Notes: generated by a model not told the origin, from the sequence alone. A stretch of DNA of 64,000 nucleotides from Sporosarcina sp. FSL K6-3457 (GCF_038007285.1 NZ_JBBOWX010000001.1:4360001-4424000), one strand, 5' to 3'. Numbered from the stretch's first letter, positions 27,074 to 37,033 are shown. Numbers and translations are program-made.

Positions 27074-27690
27074 AGATAGTTTCTTTTTCCCTTTTTTTAT
27101 CTGAAAGTTTGAAAAAACTAAAAATTTATTATATGGATCAAGAAAGATTAATTTCGGAAGATTGTTTGTATAATGAAGAAAGAAACTGCTGGGTGATAGA
27201 TATTCAGGATATGCCTAATAATACGTTGTATTATTTTGGTAAAAACGATAATTATTTTTTAGACCCTAACAACCCGAATATTTATATAGATGGTAATATT
27301 TATTATTCAGTTTATAAAAAACAACCGAAACTAATAGAGGATAAATTCATAGTGAATTGTAAAATAAATAACAAGGCTGTTTTAAGTAATTATTTACCTA
27401 CTGTTTTTCTTAATGACCCTGATATATCTTTACAATTAGACATTGCTTTTAATAAATACCTTAAGAAAAAAATACATATAATTACTATTGAATGGATTAG
27501 TCCACAAGAAACTTATTATGTAATGGATAAACTATTGGAAATTGATGAAGGTGAAACTAAGATTACTTTGAATCCACATTTAAAAATAGATCCATCTACT
27601 ATGAGGCAAGGGATTTGGAGTATAAGAATTCTAGTTAGTAATTTTCTCGTTAAAGATCTTCAATTTAAATTATCATCCATTACATATTAA
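27064..27690 (+). CDS. Cassette 2 gene B: unknown 208-residue protein
   Basis: Paralogue of cassette 1 gene B, roughly half identical by eye. Conserved blocks are KNDNYFLDPNNP, LPTVFLNDPDISLQLD, ITIEWISPQETYYVMDK and LNPHLKIDPSTM. The N-terminal 50 residues differ most. No membrane segment or catalytic signature is evident. Its length and operon place match cassette 1, so the three genes behave as a unit. Confidence 0.7.
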   Translation: MVVKIVSFSLFLSESLKKLKIYYMDQERLISEDCLYNEERNCWVIDIQDMPNNTLYYFGKNDNYFLDPNNPNIYIDGNIYYSVYKKQPKLIEDKFIVNCKINNKAVLSNYLPTVFLNDPDISLQLDIAFNKYLKKKIHIITIEWISPQETYYVMDKLLEIDEGETKITLNPHLKIDPSTMRQGIWSIRILVSNFLVKDLQFKLSSITY

Positions 27691-27722
27691 TATTTAATAT
27701 GTAGATAAGCAGGTGAATTGTA

Positions 27723-27932
27723 TTGTGGTATTACTATACAGTGGGGTATTATCTTTTCTTTGTGTTAGTATTGCTTAGCTCCCTTTATTTTGATAGAATT
27801 ACTACAAAAAAAGGGGATCCAAAAACTCATCACAAAGAAATTATTGGAATGACTCTGAGATGGTCTTTTGTATTAACACTAATATCCATGTTGTTCTATT
27901 CATTTGGATATAAGTTTCCATTCGAATATTGA
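27723..27932 (+). CDS. Cassette 2 gene C: small membrane protein
   Basis: A 69-residue protein with a TTG start behind AGGTGAATTG. Two hydrophobic segments (about residues 4-23 and 46-62) flank a basic, His-containing loop. The C-terminus FYSFGYKFPFEY is shared with cassette 1. Function unknown; co-transcribed with genes A and B (32-nt gap). Confidence 0.65.
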   Translation: MWYYYTVGYYLFFVLVLLSSLYFDRITTKKGDPKTHHKEIIGMTLRWSFVLTLISMLFYSFGYKFPFEY

Positions 27933-27949
27933 TTAGAATCCAACCAAAA

Positions 27950-27982
27950 GTGTAGGGATGCGCCATTGTCGCATCCCTACAC
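27950..27982. terminator. Convergent terminator between cassette 2 and rqcP copy 1
   Basis: A 13-bp perfect stem (27950-27962 with 27970-27982), 7-nt loop CCATTGT, with TTTTGG on the minus-strand side. It belongs to the same hairpin family as the ones at 22008, 25874 and 52037. Confidence 0.82.
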
Positions 27983-27995
27983 TTTATTTACAAAC

Positions 27996-28286
27996 TCAAT
28001 CCTCATCATCCACAAATTCTAGTTCCACTTTTTCCAGCTTCTCTTCTTTCAAAATCGTATACATCGAAGCTGCGTCTTCTTTTTTCGTTGATTCTTTCAA
28101 TAAGTTGATCTTTACCGTGACAATCTTTTGACCAAAACGGATCGCTAATTCATCACTTTCTTTCACAACCGAAGAAGCCTTTGCCACCTTGCCATTGATG
28201 GTAATGCGACCTTGGTCGGCTACTTGCTTTGCTAATGTCCGTCGTTTGATTAGACGGGATACTTTTAAGAATTTATCGAGTCTCAT
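27996..28286 (-). CDS. rqcP: RqcP (YabO) S4-domain protein, copy 1 in the native operon
   Basis: Ribosome quality-control factor that stabilises P-site tRNA on obstructed 50S subunits during alanine tailing. The 96-residue protein has the S4 RNA-binding domain at its N-terminus and an acidic C-terminus EFVDDED. It overlaps full-length mazG by 4 nt, the Bacillales arrangement, so it is the copy certain to be expressed from the spoVB-mazG-rqcP operon. Confidence 0.93.
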   Translation of the reverse strand: MRLDKFLKVSRLIKRRTLAKQVADQGRITINGKVAKASSVVKESDELAIRFGQKIVTVKINLLKESTKKEDAASMYTILKEEKLEKVELEFVDDED

Positions 28287-29749
28287 TGTTGTTCCCTACC
28301 TTTCGCTAATTGCCAAAATGCTTCGAGTTCGTCGAGTGTATAGTCGGCAAATTCACCCCGACCTTCTTTGACACTTGTTTCGACGAATGAAAACCGTGAA
28401 CGGAACTTGTGGTTGGCGTGGACCATTGCTTCTTCCGGGGATAGCTTGAGAAACCGGGAGATATTGACGATGGTGAACAGCACGTCACCAAGTTCGTCTG
28501 TTTGGCTTTCTTTTGTACCATTCTTCACTTCTTCCTGGAATTCCTGCCATTCCTCTGTAAACTTATCCAAAGCACCGTCAATCGTCGGCCAATCAAAGCC
28601 AACTTTCGCCGCCTCTTTTTGATAATTAAAGGACGTTAACAATGCAGATGAATATCGATCTTGCCCGTCCAGCAACGATTCCACCTGTGGCTTCTCACTT
28701 TTTTTAATATCCTGCCAATTTAGCAACACTTCTTCCGAGTTCTCTACGCTTTTATCACCAAAAACATGTGGATGGCGGCGAATCATTTTCGCACCAACAG
28801 ACTCCAAAATGTCCTCCATCGCAAAATAGCCATCGTCTTCGCCAATTTGTGCATGTAGGAACACTTGTAGCAACACGTCACCGAGCTCTTCAATGACCGC
28901 ATCATCATCCTGTTGCTCAATTGCTTCGAGTAGTTCGTGTGCTTCCTCTATTAAATAGCGTTTCAACGATGCATGTGTCTGTTCACGATCCCAAGGACAG
29001 CCATCAGGCGCACGTAATGCAGCGATGATTTCACGGAACGTCGACCAATCCTTCAATCGCCCTTCGCGTTCGAGCACAGGCGGAACGTAGACTGTCGTCA
29101 AGTTATCGATTGTTGTTACATGATCCAGCTCAAATAACGGAACTGTACTTAGTTTTTCGCCTGTAGAGCCCGCTGCCGTCACAATCGTTACGGGATGGTC
29201 GTATGCATATTTCTCCATCAATGATAGCTTCACTTCAGACGCCACAAACGCATCATACACTTGTCCAATCAGGACATGCTGCGTCATCTGTACATCATCG
29301 CGTTTCATATCTGTACCGTCGAGCAGTTGAAAACCCTCGATTGGATCAATGCGTAGCGCCGCGAAAATCGGGTCTAGAAAACTATTTCCCCCGGCAATAT
29401 TCAGCTCGACAATGCCTGCCCGTTCTTTTTCTACTAATAGTTGTACCGTCCGTTCTGCCACTAACGGATGCCCCGGCACAACATACGTAACCGGTTGTTC
29501 GGCACACATTACCAGTAGCTCCTCAACAATTTCTTCGTACACTAACTCGAATGCATCATGTTTTTCATAAATCGCATCGAAGCTTGTCAGCATGACTCCC
29601 TCAGCTCTTAATTCCACAATCGCGGGGTGTTGGTCTGTGCGTGCAACGATGGTAGTTGCTGCTTTTAGTTGCCGATAGGTCCCGAGGGCGAGTTGGTCTA
29701 AATCGCCTGCACCGAGACCGATAATTGTTAATGGATGCATATTAGTCAC
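28283..29749 (-). CDS. mazG: Tetrapyrrole methylase-like/MazG nucleotide pyrophosphohydrolase fusion (YabN)
   Basis: The 488-residue protein joins an N-terminal SAM-dependent tetrapyrrole methylase-like domain (residues 1-220, [20 protein letters not shown]) to two MazG domains (about 250-350 with CPWD and [10 protein letters not shown], and 380-470 with TDELGDVLF). MazG domains hydrolyse nucleoside triphosphates, possibly damaged ones. It overlaps spoVB by 8 nt and rqcP by 4 nt. Its last 80-140 codons are the part copied in island 1. Confidence 0.93.
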   Translation of the reverse strand: MTNMHPLTIIGLGAGDLDQLALGTYRQLKAATTIVARTDQHPAIVELRAEGVMLTSFDAIYEKHDAFELVYEEIVEELLVMCAEQPVTYVVPGHPLVAERTVQLLVEKERAGIVELNIAGGNSFLDPIFAALRIDPIEGFQLLDGTDMKRDDVQMTQHVLIGQVYDAFVASEVKLSLMEKYAYDHPVTIVTAAGSTGEKLSTVPLFELDHVTTIDNLTTVYVPPVLEREGRLKDWSTFREIIAALRAPDGCPWDREQTHASLKRYLIEEAHELLEAIEQQDDDAVIEELGDVLLQVFLHAQIGEDDGYFAMEDILESVGAKMIRRHPHVFGDKSVENSEEVLLNWQDIKKSEKPQVESLLDGQDRYSSALLTSFNYQKEAAKVGFDWPTIDGALDKFTEEWQEFQEEVKNGTKESQTDELGDVLFTIVNISRFLKLSPEEAMVHANHKFRSRFSFVETSVKEGRGEFADYTLDELEAFWQLAKGREQQ

Positions 29750-31337
29750 CTTTTCTCTGATTCAGTCGTAATTGCAATGTAGCTAAACGTTTGCCGAACG
29801 GCAAGAGATACCATTCCTTCTCTGCCATTATACGCGATTTCATAATAACGAGCAGGAAAACGGACGCACCTAGTGTAACAGCTGTCAGCGCAATGACTGT
29901 CGCCCCCATTCGACTTGATAACCCAGCGAATAAAAGCCCATCCGCCACGACCATCCATGGTAAAACAACTGCAATCATCAGTGCAGTTGCCCCCATGACC
30001 CAACCGTAAAATCGGCGAGGTGCAAGCTGAATAGGATAGACCTTTTTAAAATACAGAACGAGTCCTAGTGTAATGACCGCGAAACCGATATTGCCTGCAA
30101 TCGACGCCCCCGTGACGTCCCATAGAGGAACCAGTAACTGATTGGCAATCACTTTTATAACCAATCCACCCATCAGTAACAACGTCGGGATTTTCACTTT
30201 TCCTGCTCCTTGCAAAATAGCGGTGAGCGGTAAAATCAATGACAGCCAAAAGATTTGTAGTGAGAAAATAATCAGTGCAACAGACCCCGCACGTGTTTCA
30301 AAAAGCATTTCATTGACATAAGGCAACACAAGTGCGAGTCCTGCCGCAGCTGCCCAACCAAACAAAAATGCCGTCCGGAACGTCAGGCGGATGAAAGGCA
30401 AAGCCCCCTGCCCCGCCTTTTTCGTCGAGTGATGCGCAATGAGAGGCACGATGGCAAGTGCCAATGTCGATGCAATCAGAATACCCATTTGCACGAGCGG
30501 CTGCCCGCGGTCATAAACACCTTTCATCTCCATTGCAGCATCCTGCGCAAAACCATTTGTCAGCAGAATATTGTAAACGGTAAATGAATCGACAAGCTGA
30601 AACAGTAGAAGAATGAGCGAACTGGCGCTGACACTCAAACTAACCACCGTCAACTCTTTGACGACGCCCCATGTATCTACTTTTTCCAAAGGGCCTTTAA
30701 ACGTATTACGGAAATACAGTGCCAAAATCACAACACCCGCCGTTTCCCCAACAACCGCCCCCCACATCGCCACCTCGCCAGCTACGTACAACGAAGCACC
30801 TGCACGCACGGCAATCCATGTCCCAACTAAAATGACCACGACACGAAATGCCTGCTCACCAACGCCCGACACCGCGACAGGCACCATCCGCCCTTCCGAT
30901 TGAAATGAACCCTTCAATACCGCAAGCGCCGGCATGACCAACACAATATAAGCGCCTGCACGCAATAATGTCACTAGCTCCGGATCTCCCATCGCACGTG
31001 CAAAAAATGGTGCAAAAACCGTCAACACCACAAAAAACGTTAACGACAGCACAAGCAAATAGCTAAACGCCACTCGCATCATCGCCTTCGCCTCGCCACG
31101 ACTCGCACTGCCTGCCAGCAATTTCGACACCGCTACCGCGAAACCATACGACGTCCACACAATAAAAATTCCGATAAACGGATACACCTGTTGGTAAATG
31201 TAAAATCCTTTATCGCCCACTAGGTTTTGAAACGGCACTCGATACACCGCACCAAGCAACTTCACAATGATTGCCGAAATCGTCAGGATCGACGCACCTT
31301 TCATGAAATTTTTCATATTCCAATCCACAGCAGACAT
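29742..31337 (-). CDS. spoVB: Stage V sporulation protein B, MOP-family flippase
   Basis: Polytopic membrane protein with about 14 segments, of the polysaccharide/lipid flippase superfamily, needed for spore cortex synthesis. The conserved start region MKNFMKGASILTISAIIVKL is near the N-terminus. I placed the start at MSAVDW (31337, GTGGGTCGGGT upstream); a start at 31316 is also possible, and a longer frame from 31457 is unlikely. In B. subtilis spoVT lies directly upstream; here island 2 intervenes. Confidence 0.92.
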   Translation of the reverse strand: MSAVDWNMKNFMKGASILTISAIIVKLLGAVYRVPFQNLVGDKGFYIYQQVYPFIGIFIVWTSYGFAVAVSKLLAGSASRGEAKAMMRVAFSYLLVLSLTFFVVLTVFAPFFARAMGDPELVTLLRAGAYIVLVMPALAVLKGSFQSEGRMVPVAVSGVGEQAFRVVVILVGTWIAVRAGASLYVAGEVAMWGAVVGETAGVVILALYFRNTFKGPLEKVDTWGVVKELTVVSLSVSASSLILLLFQLVDSFTVYNILLTNGFAQDAAMEMKGVYDRGQPLVQMGILIASTLALAIVPLIAHHSTKKAGQGALPFIRLTFRTAFLFGWAAAAGLALVLPYVNEMLFETRAGSVALIIFSLQIFWLSLILPLTAILQGAGKVKIPTLLLMGGLVIKVIANQLLVPLWDVTGASIAGNIGFAVITLGLVLYFKKVYPIQLAPRRFYGWVMGATALMIAVVLPWMVVADGLLFAGLSSRMGATVIALTAVTLGASVFLLVIMKSRIMAEKEWYLLPFGKRLATLQLRLNQRKGD

Positions 31338-31566
31338 ACCCGACCCACTTTCTTTTATATATGTTGAATTTATGATTATGACATAATCACCAGCGAAGGC
31401 GACTACCGGGGTAGCCGAAGCGATAAGACAAAGGAGGGAGGCATCCCCTAGTGCCAAGCGGCTTTAATAGGATTCTTTAGTTCAAATTATATAGTATACC
31501 ACTAGTCATATTTGATGATGGATTCCAATAAAACAGATGGCTTTTAACTAAAAAATTTCCGGACTA
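31338..31566. other. Junction between spoVB and island 2
   Basis: About 230 nt with no gene. It contains a GCTACCCCGGTAG dyad near 31405 and AT-rich sequence. No integrase, tRNA end or clear direct-repeat boundary was recognised. Confidence 0.5.
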
Positions 31567-31609
31567 TTAACATTTGTCAATAGTCCAATTATTTATAATA
31601 TCTTAAACT
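31567..31609 (+). promoter_or_regulatory. Surface-protein promoter motif 1
   Basis: TTAACATTTGTCAATA (31567-31582) ends 21 nt before TAAACT (31604-31609). The motif lies in a longer dyad, GGACTATT...AATAGTCC (31561-31586). An alternative TATAAT is at 31594-31599. It precedes the propeller-protein gene by about 150 nt. Confidence 0.68.
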
Positions 31610-31762
31610 AAAGGTTATTGTATTTCATACCACTTTATGGCACTGACTAACCAACACACATACCCATGAAGCAGTATTCCTATCAGATATATAATGACGT
31701 GAAGACAAACGGCCATGTTCCATATTTATTTTTGAAGTCTAAATAAGAAAGGGGAAATAAAG

Positions 31763-34090
31763 ATGGAAACAACTAAAAAAATAATAATTGCTTTAATGGC
31801 GATTGTTTTAATGACACTTGGTAATATATCAGAAAATGGGGGCGGTGCTCCATCTGCTTTTGCAGCTATAACTACTCCCTTTTCCCAGGATGGTATAGGA
31901 TCTAGTCATATTCAAATGAGAGTAAACGGAGTGGAAGGTACAACGTTTACCGACTATCAAAATTGGCCGAGTGAGTTCACAAAGGGATCATCCTCCTTTG
32001 CAGGGGGCGTCTTTGATGGTGAAAATGTTTGGATGATTCCTTATAATGCTGATCATTTGGTGAAAATTAACTCAACGACAGGGGAGATGACAGCGTATAA
32101 TAATTGGCCAGCTGGTTTTACAAAAGGGAGTAACGCCTTTGCTGGAGCTATCTTTGATGGGACTGATTTATGGCTAATTCCATTTATCGAAAACCAGGTA
32201 ATACAAGTGAATGGGACTACCGGAGAGATGACAGGTTACAGTAATTGGCCAGAGGGCTCTCGGGGTAGTGATCAGTTTGTCGGAGGGTCATTTGACGGTA
32301 CACATATTTGGCTTACTCCTTATTCTGGTAGTCGTCTTATTAAGCTTGATACACGTACAGGAGAAATGGCGGCATATAGCAGCTGGCCAAATGGAACAAT
32401 TCTTGGCTCTTACCCCTTTTATGGGTCTATCTTTGATGGGACTGATATATGGTTAATACCTAATAATGCAGATCGACTTATCAAAATTGATCCATCAACT
32501 GGGGACATGACAGGATATAATAATTGGCCAAGCGGATTCACAAAAAGTGCCGACGCGTTTTCGGGAGGCACGTTTGATGGTACGAATATTTGGCTCATCC
32601 CTTCTAATGCTACTCACGTTTTAAAGATTGATACGACAACTGGGGACACGACAGGTTATGCCAACTGGCCAGAAGGATTTACTAAAGGTAGTGGAAGTTT
32701 TGCTGGTGGTGTGTTTGATGGTGAAAATATTTGGATGATTCCATCTAACTCTAGCTCATTAGTAAAAGTGAATGCAAGCACAGGGGTAATGACCAGCCAC
32801 AATAATTGGCCAACTGGATTTGCAAAAGGAAATAATGCATTTTTGGGTGGTGTGTATGACGGAGAAAATATTTGGATGATCCCTTTTATGGCCGACCGAG
32901 TGCTTACATTTGGGAGTAATACTACGATCGATTATGTACACTTAATTACTGATATCCATGTCCCAGTAAGTGCAGACAACGCTAGCGTCCACCTACCACT
33001 GAACGTTGACGTATCGTTAAATGACATGACAACAACGAGTCTACCTGTAGTATGGGATAGCGGTGACCCAATATTTGATGCTAACACACCTGGAGACTAT
33101 GAATTTACAGGGGATTTAACGCTACCACCAGGCGTGATGAATCCACAAAAAATTACGGCGGAGATAAAGATAATTGTAAGTCCGGCAATTGTAGCCGAAG
33201 TCGCACAAATTGCCGATATCCGCGTGCAAAATGGGACGGATTTAACGCGTGTCAGCCTACCATCAACTATCGCTGTCACATTAACTGACAAAACAACCGA
33301 AAATGTATCCGTAAATTGGGACGGTGGGACGCCTGCCTATAACAGTCGAAAAGCTGGTACTTATCGCTTCCAGGGGCAGCTGGATACACAGATTGGAAAC
33401 CCTGATGGCGTAATCGCTGAAGTGAACGTCATTGTTCGCCCAAGGCCAACACCACCGCCGATCAACATCCAATCAACCCTAATGGCCAATCAAACATTAA
33501 CAGAAGAACAACTAGATGGCAGCACCATCACGGTCAATGTTTCCGATACCAACTTCATGATGTCCTTAGCACCCGAGTACTTCACACTACAAAACGCACC
33601 GGCTGGCTTGACGATTCGTGAAGTGCAACGAATTAGCTCATCACAAACCGAAATAACATTAGCTTTTGATGGTACACGATTAGAACAGGACTATGACCTT
33701 GGCTTGATGATTCACAACGCAGCACTGACAAATGGTTACAACATTGTCACGAACAACTCACTCACTATCCAACGGAGTGACATTCCTTATAAGGTCATTG
33801 TCAAAGAAGGTACCTTTGAGCCGACGAAAGTATGGACGGTCAAGTTATCACACGAAGTAGAGATATCAACAGTACAAGATGCTTTGTATATCGTTGACGC
33901 TGAAGGCAACCCTATCCCTTCCACTTTTACAAGTGAAGGTAGCAATATCTTCATCCAACCGCCTACTGAAAATTATATAGATGGAACGTACACGTTATAC
34001 ATTACAAGCAAACTGAAAAATAAAAACGGCATCCATTTGAAAGAACCAATTCAAATGATCTTCACTATTGAATCGATTGAAGTACTATAA
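31763..34090 (+). CDS. Secreted seven-repeat (beta-propeller-like) protein with Ig-like domains
   Basis: The 775-residue protein has a signal peptide (to about residue 38), seven repeats of about 47 residues (residues 50-385) each with a FDG.n.W.IP core, then two Ig-like domains of Big_4 type (about 390-570), a VSDTNFMMSLAPEYFTLQNA domain, and a C-terminal SbsA-type Ig-like domain ending near MIFTIESIEVL. Seven repeats suggest a closed seven-bladed propeller. No sortase motif or SLH domain is present. The C-terminal half is shared with the two later surface proteins. Role: surface or matrix binding, inferred. Confidence 0.82.
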   Translation: METTKKIIIALMAIVLMTLGNISENGGGAPSAFAAITTPFSQDGIGSSHIQMRVNGVEGTTFTDYQNWPSEFTKGSSSFAGGVFDGENVWMIPYNADHLVKINSTTGEMTAYNNWPAGFTKGSNAFAGAIFDGTDLWLIPFIENQVIQVNGTTGEMTGYSNWPEGSRGSDQFVGGSFDGTHIWLTPYSGSRLIKLDTRTGEMAAYSSWPNGTILGSYPFYGSIFDGTDIWLIPNNADRLIKIDPSTGDMTGYNNWPSGFTKSADAFSGGTFDGTNIWLIPSNATHVLKIDTTTGDTTGYANWPEGFTKGSGSFAGGVFDGENIWMIPSNSSSLVKVNASTGVMTSHNNWPTGFAKGNNAFLGGVYDGENIWMIPFMADRVLTFGSNTTIDYVHLITDIHVPVSADNASVHLPLNVDVSLNDMTTTSLPVVWDSGDPIFDANTPGDYEFTGDLTLPPGVMNPQKITAEIKIIVSPAIVAEVAQIADIRVQNGTDLTRVSLPSTIAVTLTDKTTENVSVNWDGGTPAYNSRKAGTYRFQGQLDTQIGNPDGVIAEVNVIVRPRPTPPPINIQSTLMANQTLTEEQLDGSTITVNVSDTNFMMSLAPEYFTLQNAPAGLTIREVQRISSSQTEITLAFDGTRLEQDYDLGLMIHNAALTNGYNIVTNNSLTIQRSDIPYKVIVKEGTFEPTKVWTVKLSHEVEISTVQDALYIVDAEGNPIPSTFTSEGSNIFIQPPTENYIDGTYTLYITSKLKNKNGIHLKEPIQMIFTIESIEVL

Positions 34091-34095
34091 CACCA

Positions 34096-34140
34096 TAAAC
34101 GGCCCTATACTCAATCTACGAGTATAGGGCCGTTTTATTT
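34096..34140 (+). terminator. Terminator after the propeller-protein gene
   Basis: AAACGGCCCTATACTC pairs with GAGTATAGGGCCGTTTT. A similar terminator recurs at 45467. The following 34141-34385 shows no feature beyond the start region of the LAL gene. Confidence 0.9.
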
Positions 34141-34385
34141 AGATTGAACTATAGGAATTCATCATCATTTTTCGACAACCATTCATATTTATCTGAAATG
34201 ACTAATCTATTTATTCCTTATTATTTCATTTCTATTAAAAAAGGCACTTACGCATATTGATTCCCCGCCTCCAATCACTCATCCCCTAACACCAGAGGGC
34301 TCAAGGAATATTCCCAATTCAATGATAACTAAGTCGAGATATAGTAGTATAGAATTACAAGCTAGTAGAGAGGAAGTCATGACTG

Positions 34386-36944
34386 ATGGAAATGGTTTGT
34401 TTGAATTCGAAAATAACCGTGCCACGTGTCGCATTAGAAGCCGTTGAACGACAACGGTTATTTGATTTACTACACTATGATTCAAAAAAAATAACGATTG
34501 TACGCGCTCCAGCAGGCTATGGCAAAACAACATTACTAAGTCATTGGTTCAGTCAATTCGATGACTCGGTCGCATGGCTATCAATCGATACCGCCGATAA
34601 TGACCCGATGCGGTTTTGGCGATATGTCATACATACCGTAGCAGATGTAACTCAGCGTGACGTGAGTGAAACATTATTACCCCTCTTCAATTTGCAACCA
34701 CAGCTGCCATTAGAGTTACTAGTGGATACCTTTTTAAACGAACTGGATACCATTCCAAGAACAGTTCAAATTGTGATGGACGACTATCATTTAATTGACA
34801 ACGATACGATTCATGAAATGATGACTCGATTCATCGATTACTTACCGAACAATGTACATGTGTATATGACCAGTCGAGCAGAATTGCCACTCCCCATCAC
34901 AAAATGGCGGGTGAAGTCATGGCTTTCCGAAATTGGTAAGGAACAATTGCGCTTCACCTATGAGGATATTAAGCGTTTCTATGAAAAGAAAAACTTGGAC
35001 TATAAGGACTCTGACTCCCTGCGATACGTGTTGGATCGGACAGAAGGATGGGCAGCAGGGATTCAATTGATCGGGCTAACAATCGATATGTCCAAGCAAA
35101 ATAATAGGATAGTCGATCCGTCTCATACAACGCATCCGTTTATTACGGAGTTTTTATTGAACGAAATTCTAGCGACACTCCCGCTAGATGTACAGGATTT
35201 TCTAGTCCGTACTTCACTTTTACATCTACTCGATCCTGCAATATGCAATACATTGACGAATCGATCAGATAGTGACGCTATTTTGCTCGAGCTTGAAAAA
35301 AAAGGGCTATTCATCGTCCGTTTACATTCGAGCCAGCTTGTTTTTCGCTATCATCATATGTTTATGGATGCCTTGCAAATTGAATTGCGAAATCGCTATT
35401 CAAAGGACAAGATTGCCCTACTCTATAAAGAAACAGCCACGTTGTTGTACGATACAGGGGACGTGCATACGGCAATTGAGCTTGCGCTTGCAAATGGTTT
35501 CTATGAAATAGCAGATACGTGGATAGCCGCTCATATTGTCGAACTATTTGAATCCGGTCAAACATCGACGTTTCTGCGTTGGGTACAGACCTTATTGAAC
35601 AACAAATACGCAGTTCAACCCGAAACGTTGGTCATGTCTGCGCTTATGTTAACCATCGCCCATAAGCTGACAGAGGCTAGACAGCTCTTATACGACTTGG
35701 AACAAAGACAAACGGAAAACCAATGGATGAACAAAGTGGAATACGAAAATATTGCACGTAGCTATAAGGCTGTAAAGGCATATGCACTCATCGCAAGTGG
35801 TGAGGATATTGAACAAGCAACGGAAATTATTCGCGAAAAATTGCATGGTGGGTTTGTCGATGCAAAATGGGACGCACTCTCCCTACAATATAATCGATTC
35901 GAGCCAAAGATTTTACATACAAGCATTGGATCTCGTGGCAAGCTATGGCCCGATGAAAAATCACTTCCTTTTTTTGAATTATTGCGCCAGAGTGAGTTTA
36001 ACAAGCAAAATATGACCGGATTTAGTTACGGATTGCGTGCAGAGACTTTATATGAAAGAAACCGTGTGGATGAGGCCTGGACAGAGCTAAAAGCAGCTCT
36101 CAAGTATGGGCATACTTTTCAAGACCCCGGTTTACTAATTCCGATGTATCTCCTGCAAGCACGAATATACATGACCAAAAAGCAATTTTCTACTGCCTAT
36201 ACGCTACTAGATCACGCGCTAGACAGTGTAGAAGAATCGCATTGGCTAAGTCCATTATTCTCTATGAAAGCTTATGGTTCTTTAATAGAAGGAGATATTG
36301 CACTGGCAGAAGCAGCACTCTACCAAATGACGAATATCAATAATAGAAAGGCTGAGTCAGGACAAGCATTCTGGTTATTGGTACACATCCGTCTTTTATT
36401 GGCCAAAAAGCAAGGAAAGGATGCATTGCTAGTCATTCTCCAAGTAAAAGAAAAAGCGCTACAAGAACAACAAATTTCAATCCTGGTTGAAGTAACTGTA
36501 CTGGAAGCAAGCTGTCAACTTATTTTGTCTGATGAACATGCGGCGCTTGAGGCACTGCATGAAGCGTTAGAATATGGTGCTCCTTATCATTATGTAAGGA
36601 CTTTTCTTGATGAATTAACAATCATTCCGCTGTTAAAAAAGTATAGGAAAACACGTAAAAACGGTATCAATGCCCAGTGGAATTTGGTACCGCTTTCATA
36701 TATTGAACAGTTATTAGCCTATCATCAGAAGGATTCCATAGAGAATACAGAGGTAAATGTCCTCACACCACGCGAACAGGATGTCCTAAGATTGCTAGCA
36801 AGTGGCGCTGCCAATATCGAAATTGCTAGTCAGCTAGCTCTTTCAGAGGGCACTATACGCATTTATTTGTCGAGAATCTATAGTAAACTCGGTGTCAATT
36901 CACGAACGCAAGCCGTCCTTTTGGCGAAGGAATGGGAAGAGTAA
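34386..36944 (+). CDS. LuxR-family ATP-dependent (LAL/MalT-type) transcriptional regulator 1
   Basis: The 852-residue protein has a STAND NTPase module with Walker A APAGYGKTTLLS (about residues 40-51) and Walker B-like IVMDDYHLI, a helical tetratricopeptide-like middle, and a C-terminal LuxR helix-turn-helix (LTPREQDVLRLLASG, GTIRIYLSRIYSKLGVNSRT). Such activators oligomerise on an inducer plus ATP. It is about half identical to the second LAL gene at 45.6 kb. It lies between surface-protein genes that share a promoter motif, so it probably controls them. Start chosen for the GAGGAAG site. Confidence 0.88.
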   Translation: MEMVCLNSKITVPRVALEAVERQRLFDLLHYDSKKITIVRAPAGYGKTTLLSHWFSQFDDSVAWLSIDTADNDPMRFWRYVIHTVADVTQRDVSETLLPLFNLQPQLPLELLVDTFLNELDTIPRTVQIVMDDYHLIDNDTIHEMMTRFIDYLPNNVHVYMTSRAELPLPITKWRVKSWLSEIGKEQLRFTYEDIKRFYEKKNLDYKDSDSLRYVLDRTEGWAAGIQLIGLTIDMSKQNNRIVDPSHTTHPFITEFLLNEILATLPLDVQDFLVRTSLLHLLDPAICNTLTNRSDSDAILLELEKKGLFIVRLHSSQLVFRYHHMFMDALQIELRNRYSKDKIALLYKETATLLYDTGDVHTAIELALANGFYEIADTWIAAHIVELFESGQTSTFLRWVQTLLNNKYAVQPETLVMSALMLTIAHKLTEARQLLYDLEQRQTENQWMNKVEYENIARSYKAVKAYALIASGEDIEQATEIIREKLHGGFVDAKWDALSLQYNRFEPKILHTSIGSRGKLWPDEKSLPFFELLRQSEFNKQNMTGFSYGLRAETLYERNRVDEAWTELKAALKYGHTFQDPGLLIPMYLLQARIYMTKKQFSTAYTLLDHALDSVEESHWLSPLFSMKAYGSLIEGDIALAEAALYQMTNINNRKAESGQAFWLLVHIRLLLAKKQGKDALLVILQVKEKALQEQQISILVEVTVLEASCQLILSDEHAALEALHEALEYGAPYHYVRTFLDELTIIPLLKKYRKTRKNGINAQWNLVPLSYIEQLLAYHQKDSIENTEVNVLTPREQDVLRLLASGAANIEIASQLALSEGTIRIYLSRIYSKLGVNSRTQAVLLAKEWEE

Positions 36945-36988
36945 ACGATGATAGATTAAAGGTCTTTATAACCACTACTAAAGTATTG

Positions 36989-37033
36989 ATAACATTCCTC
37001 AATATAGCATGAAACCACATCTACTTTTATGAT
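36989..37033 (+). promoter_or_regulatory. Surface-protein promoter motif 2
   Basis: ATAACATTCCTCAATA (36989-37004) with flanking TATTGA...TCAATA dyad. At +21 nt lies TTTATG, and TATGAT is at 37028-37033, so the -10 fit is weaker than in the other four. The region overlaps the terminator hairpin of the LAL gene. Confidence 0.6.

Noticed and set aside
22063-28286. CRISPR-like array based on repeated blocks
   Set aside because: Repeat units are hundreds of nucleotides of rqcP and mazG coding sequence, not short repeats with spacers.
31338-31460. N-terminal extension of spoVB by 40 residues
   Set aside because: Family start and membrane topology place the start at 31337 or 31316; the extension has no ribosome site.
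32000-32900. Repeats in the propeller gene as a DNA-level tandem repeat element
   Set aside because: Repeats are conserved at protein level with diverged codons and stay in frame, so they are protein repeats.
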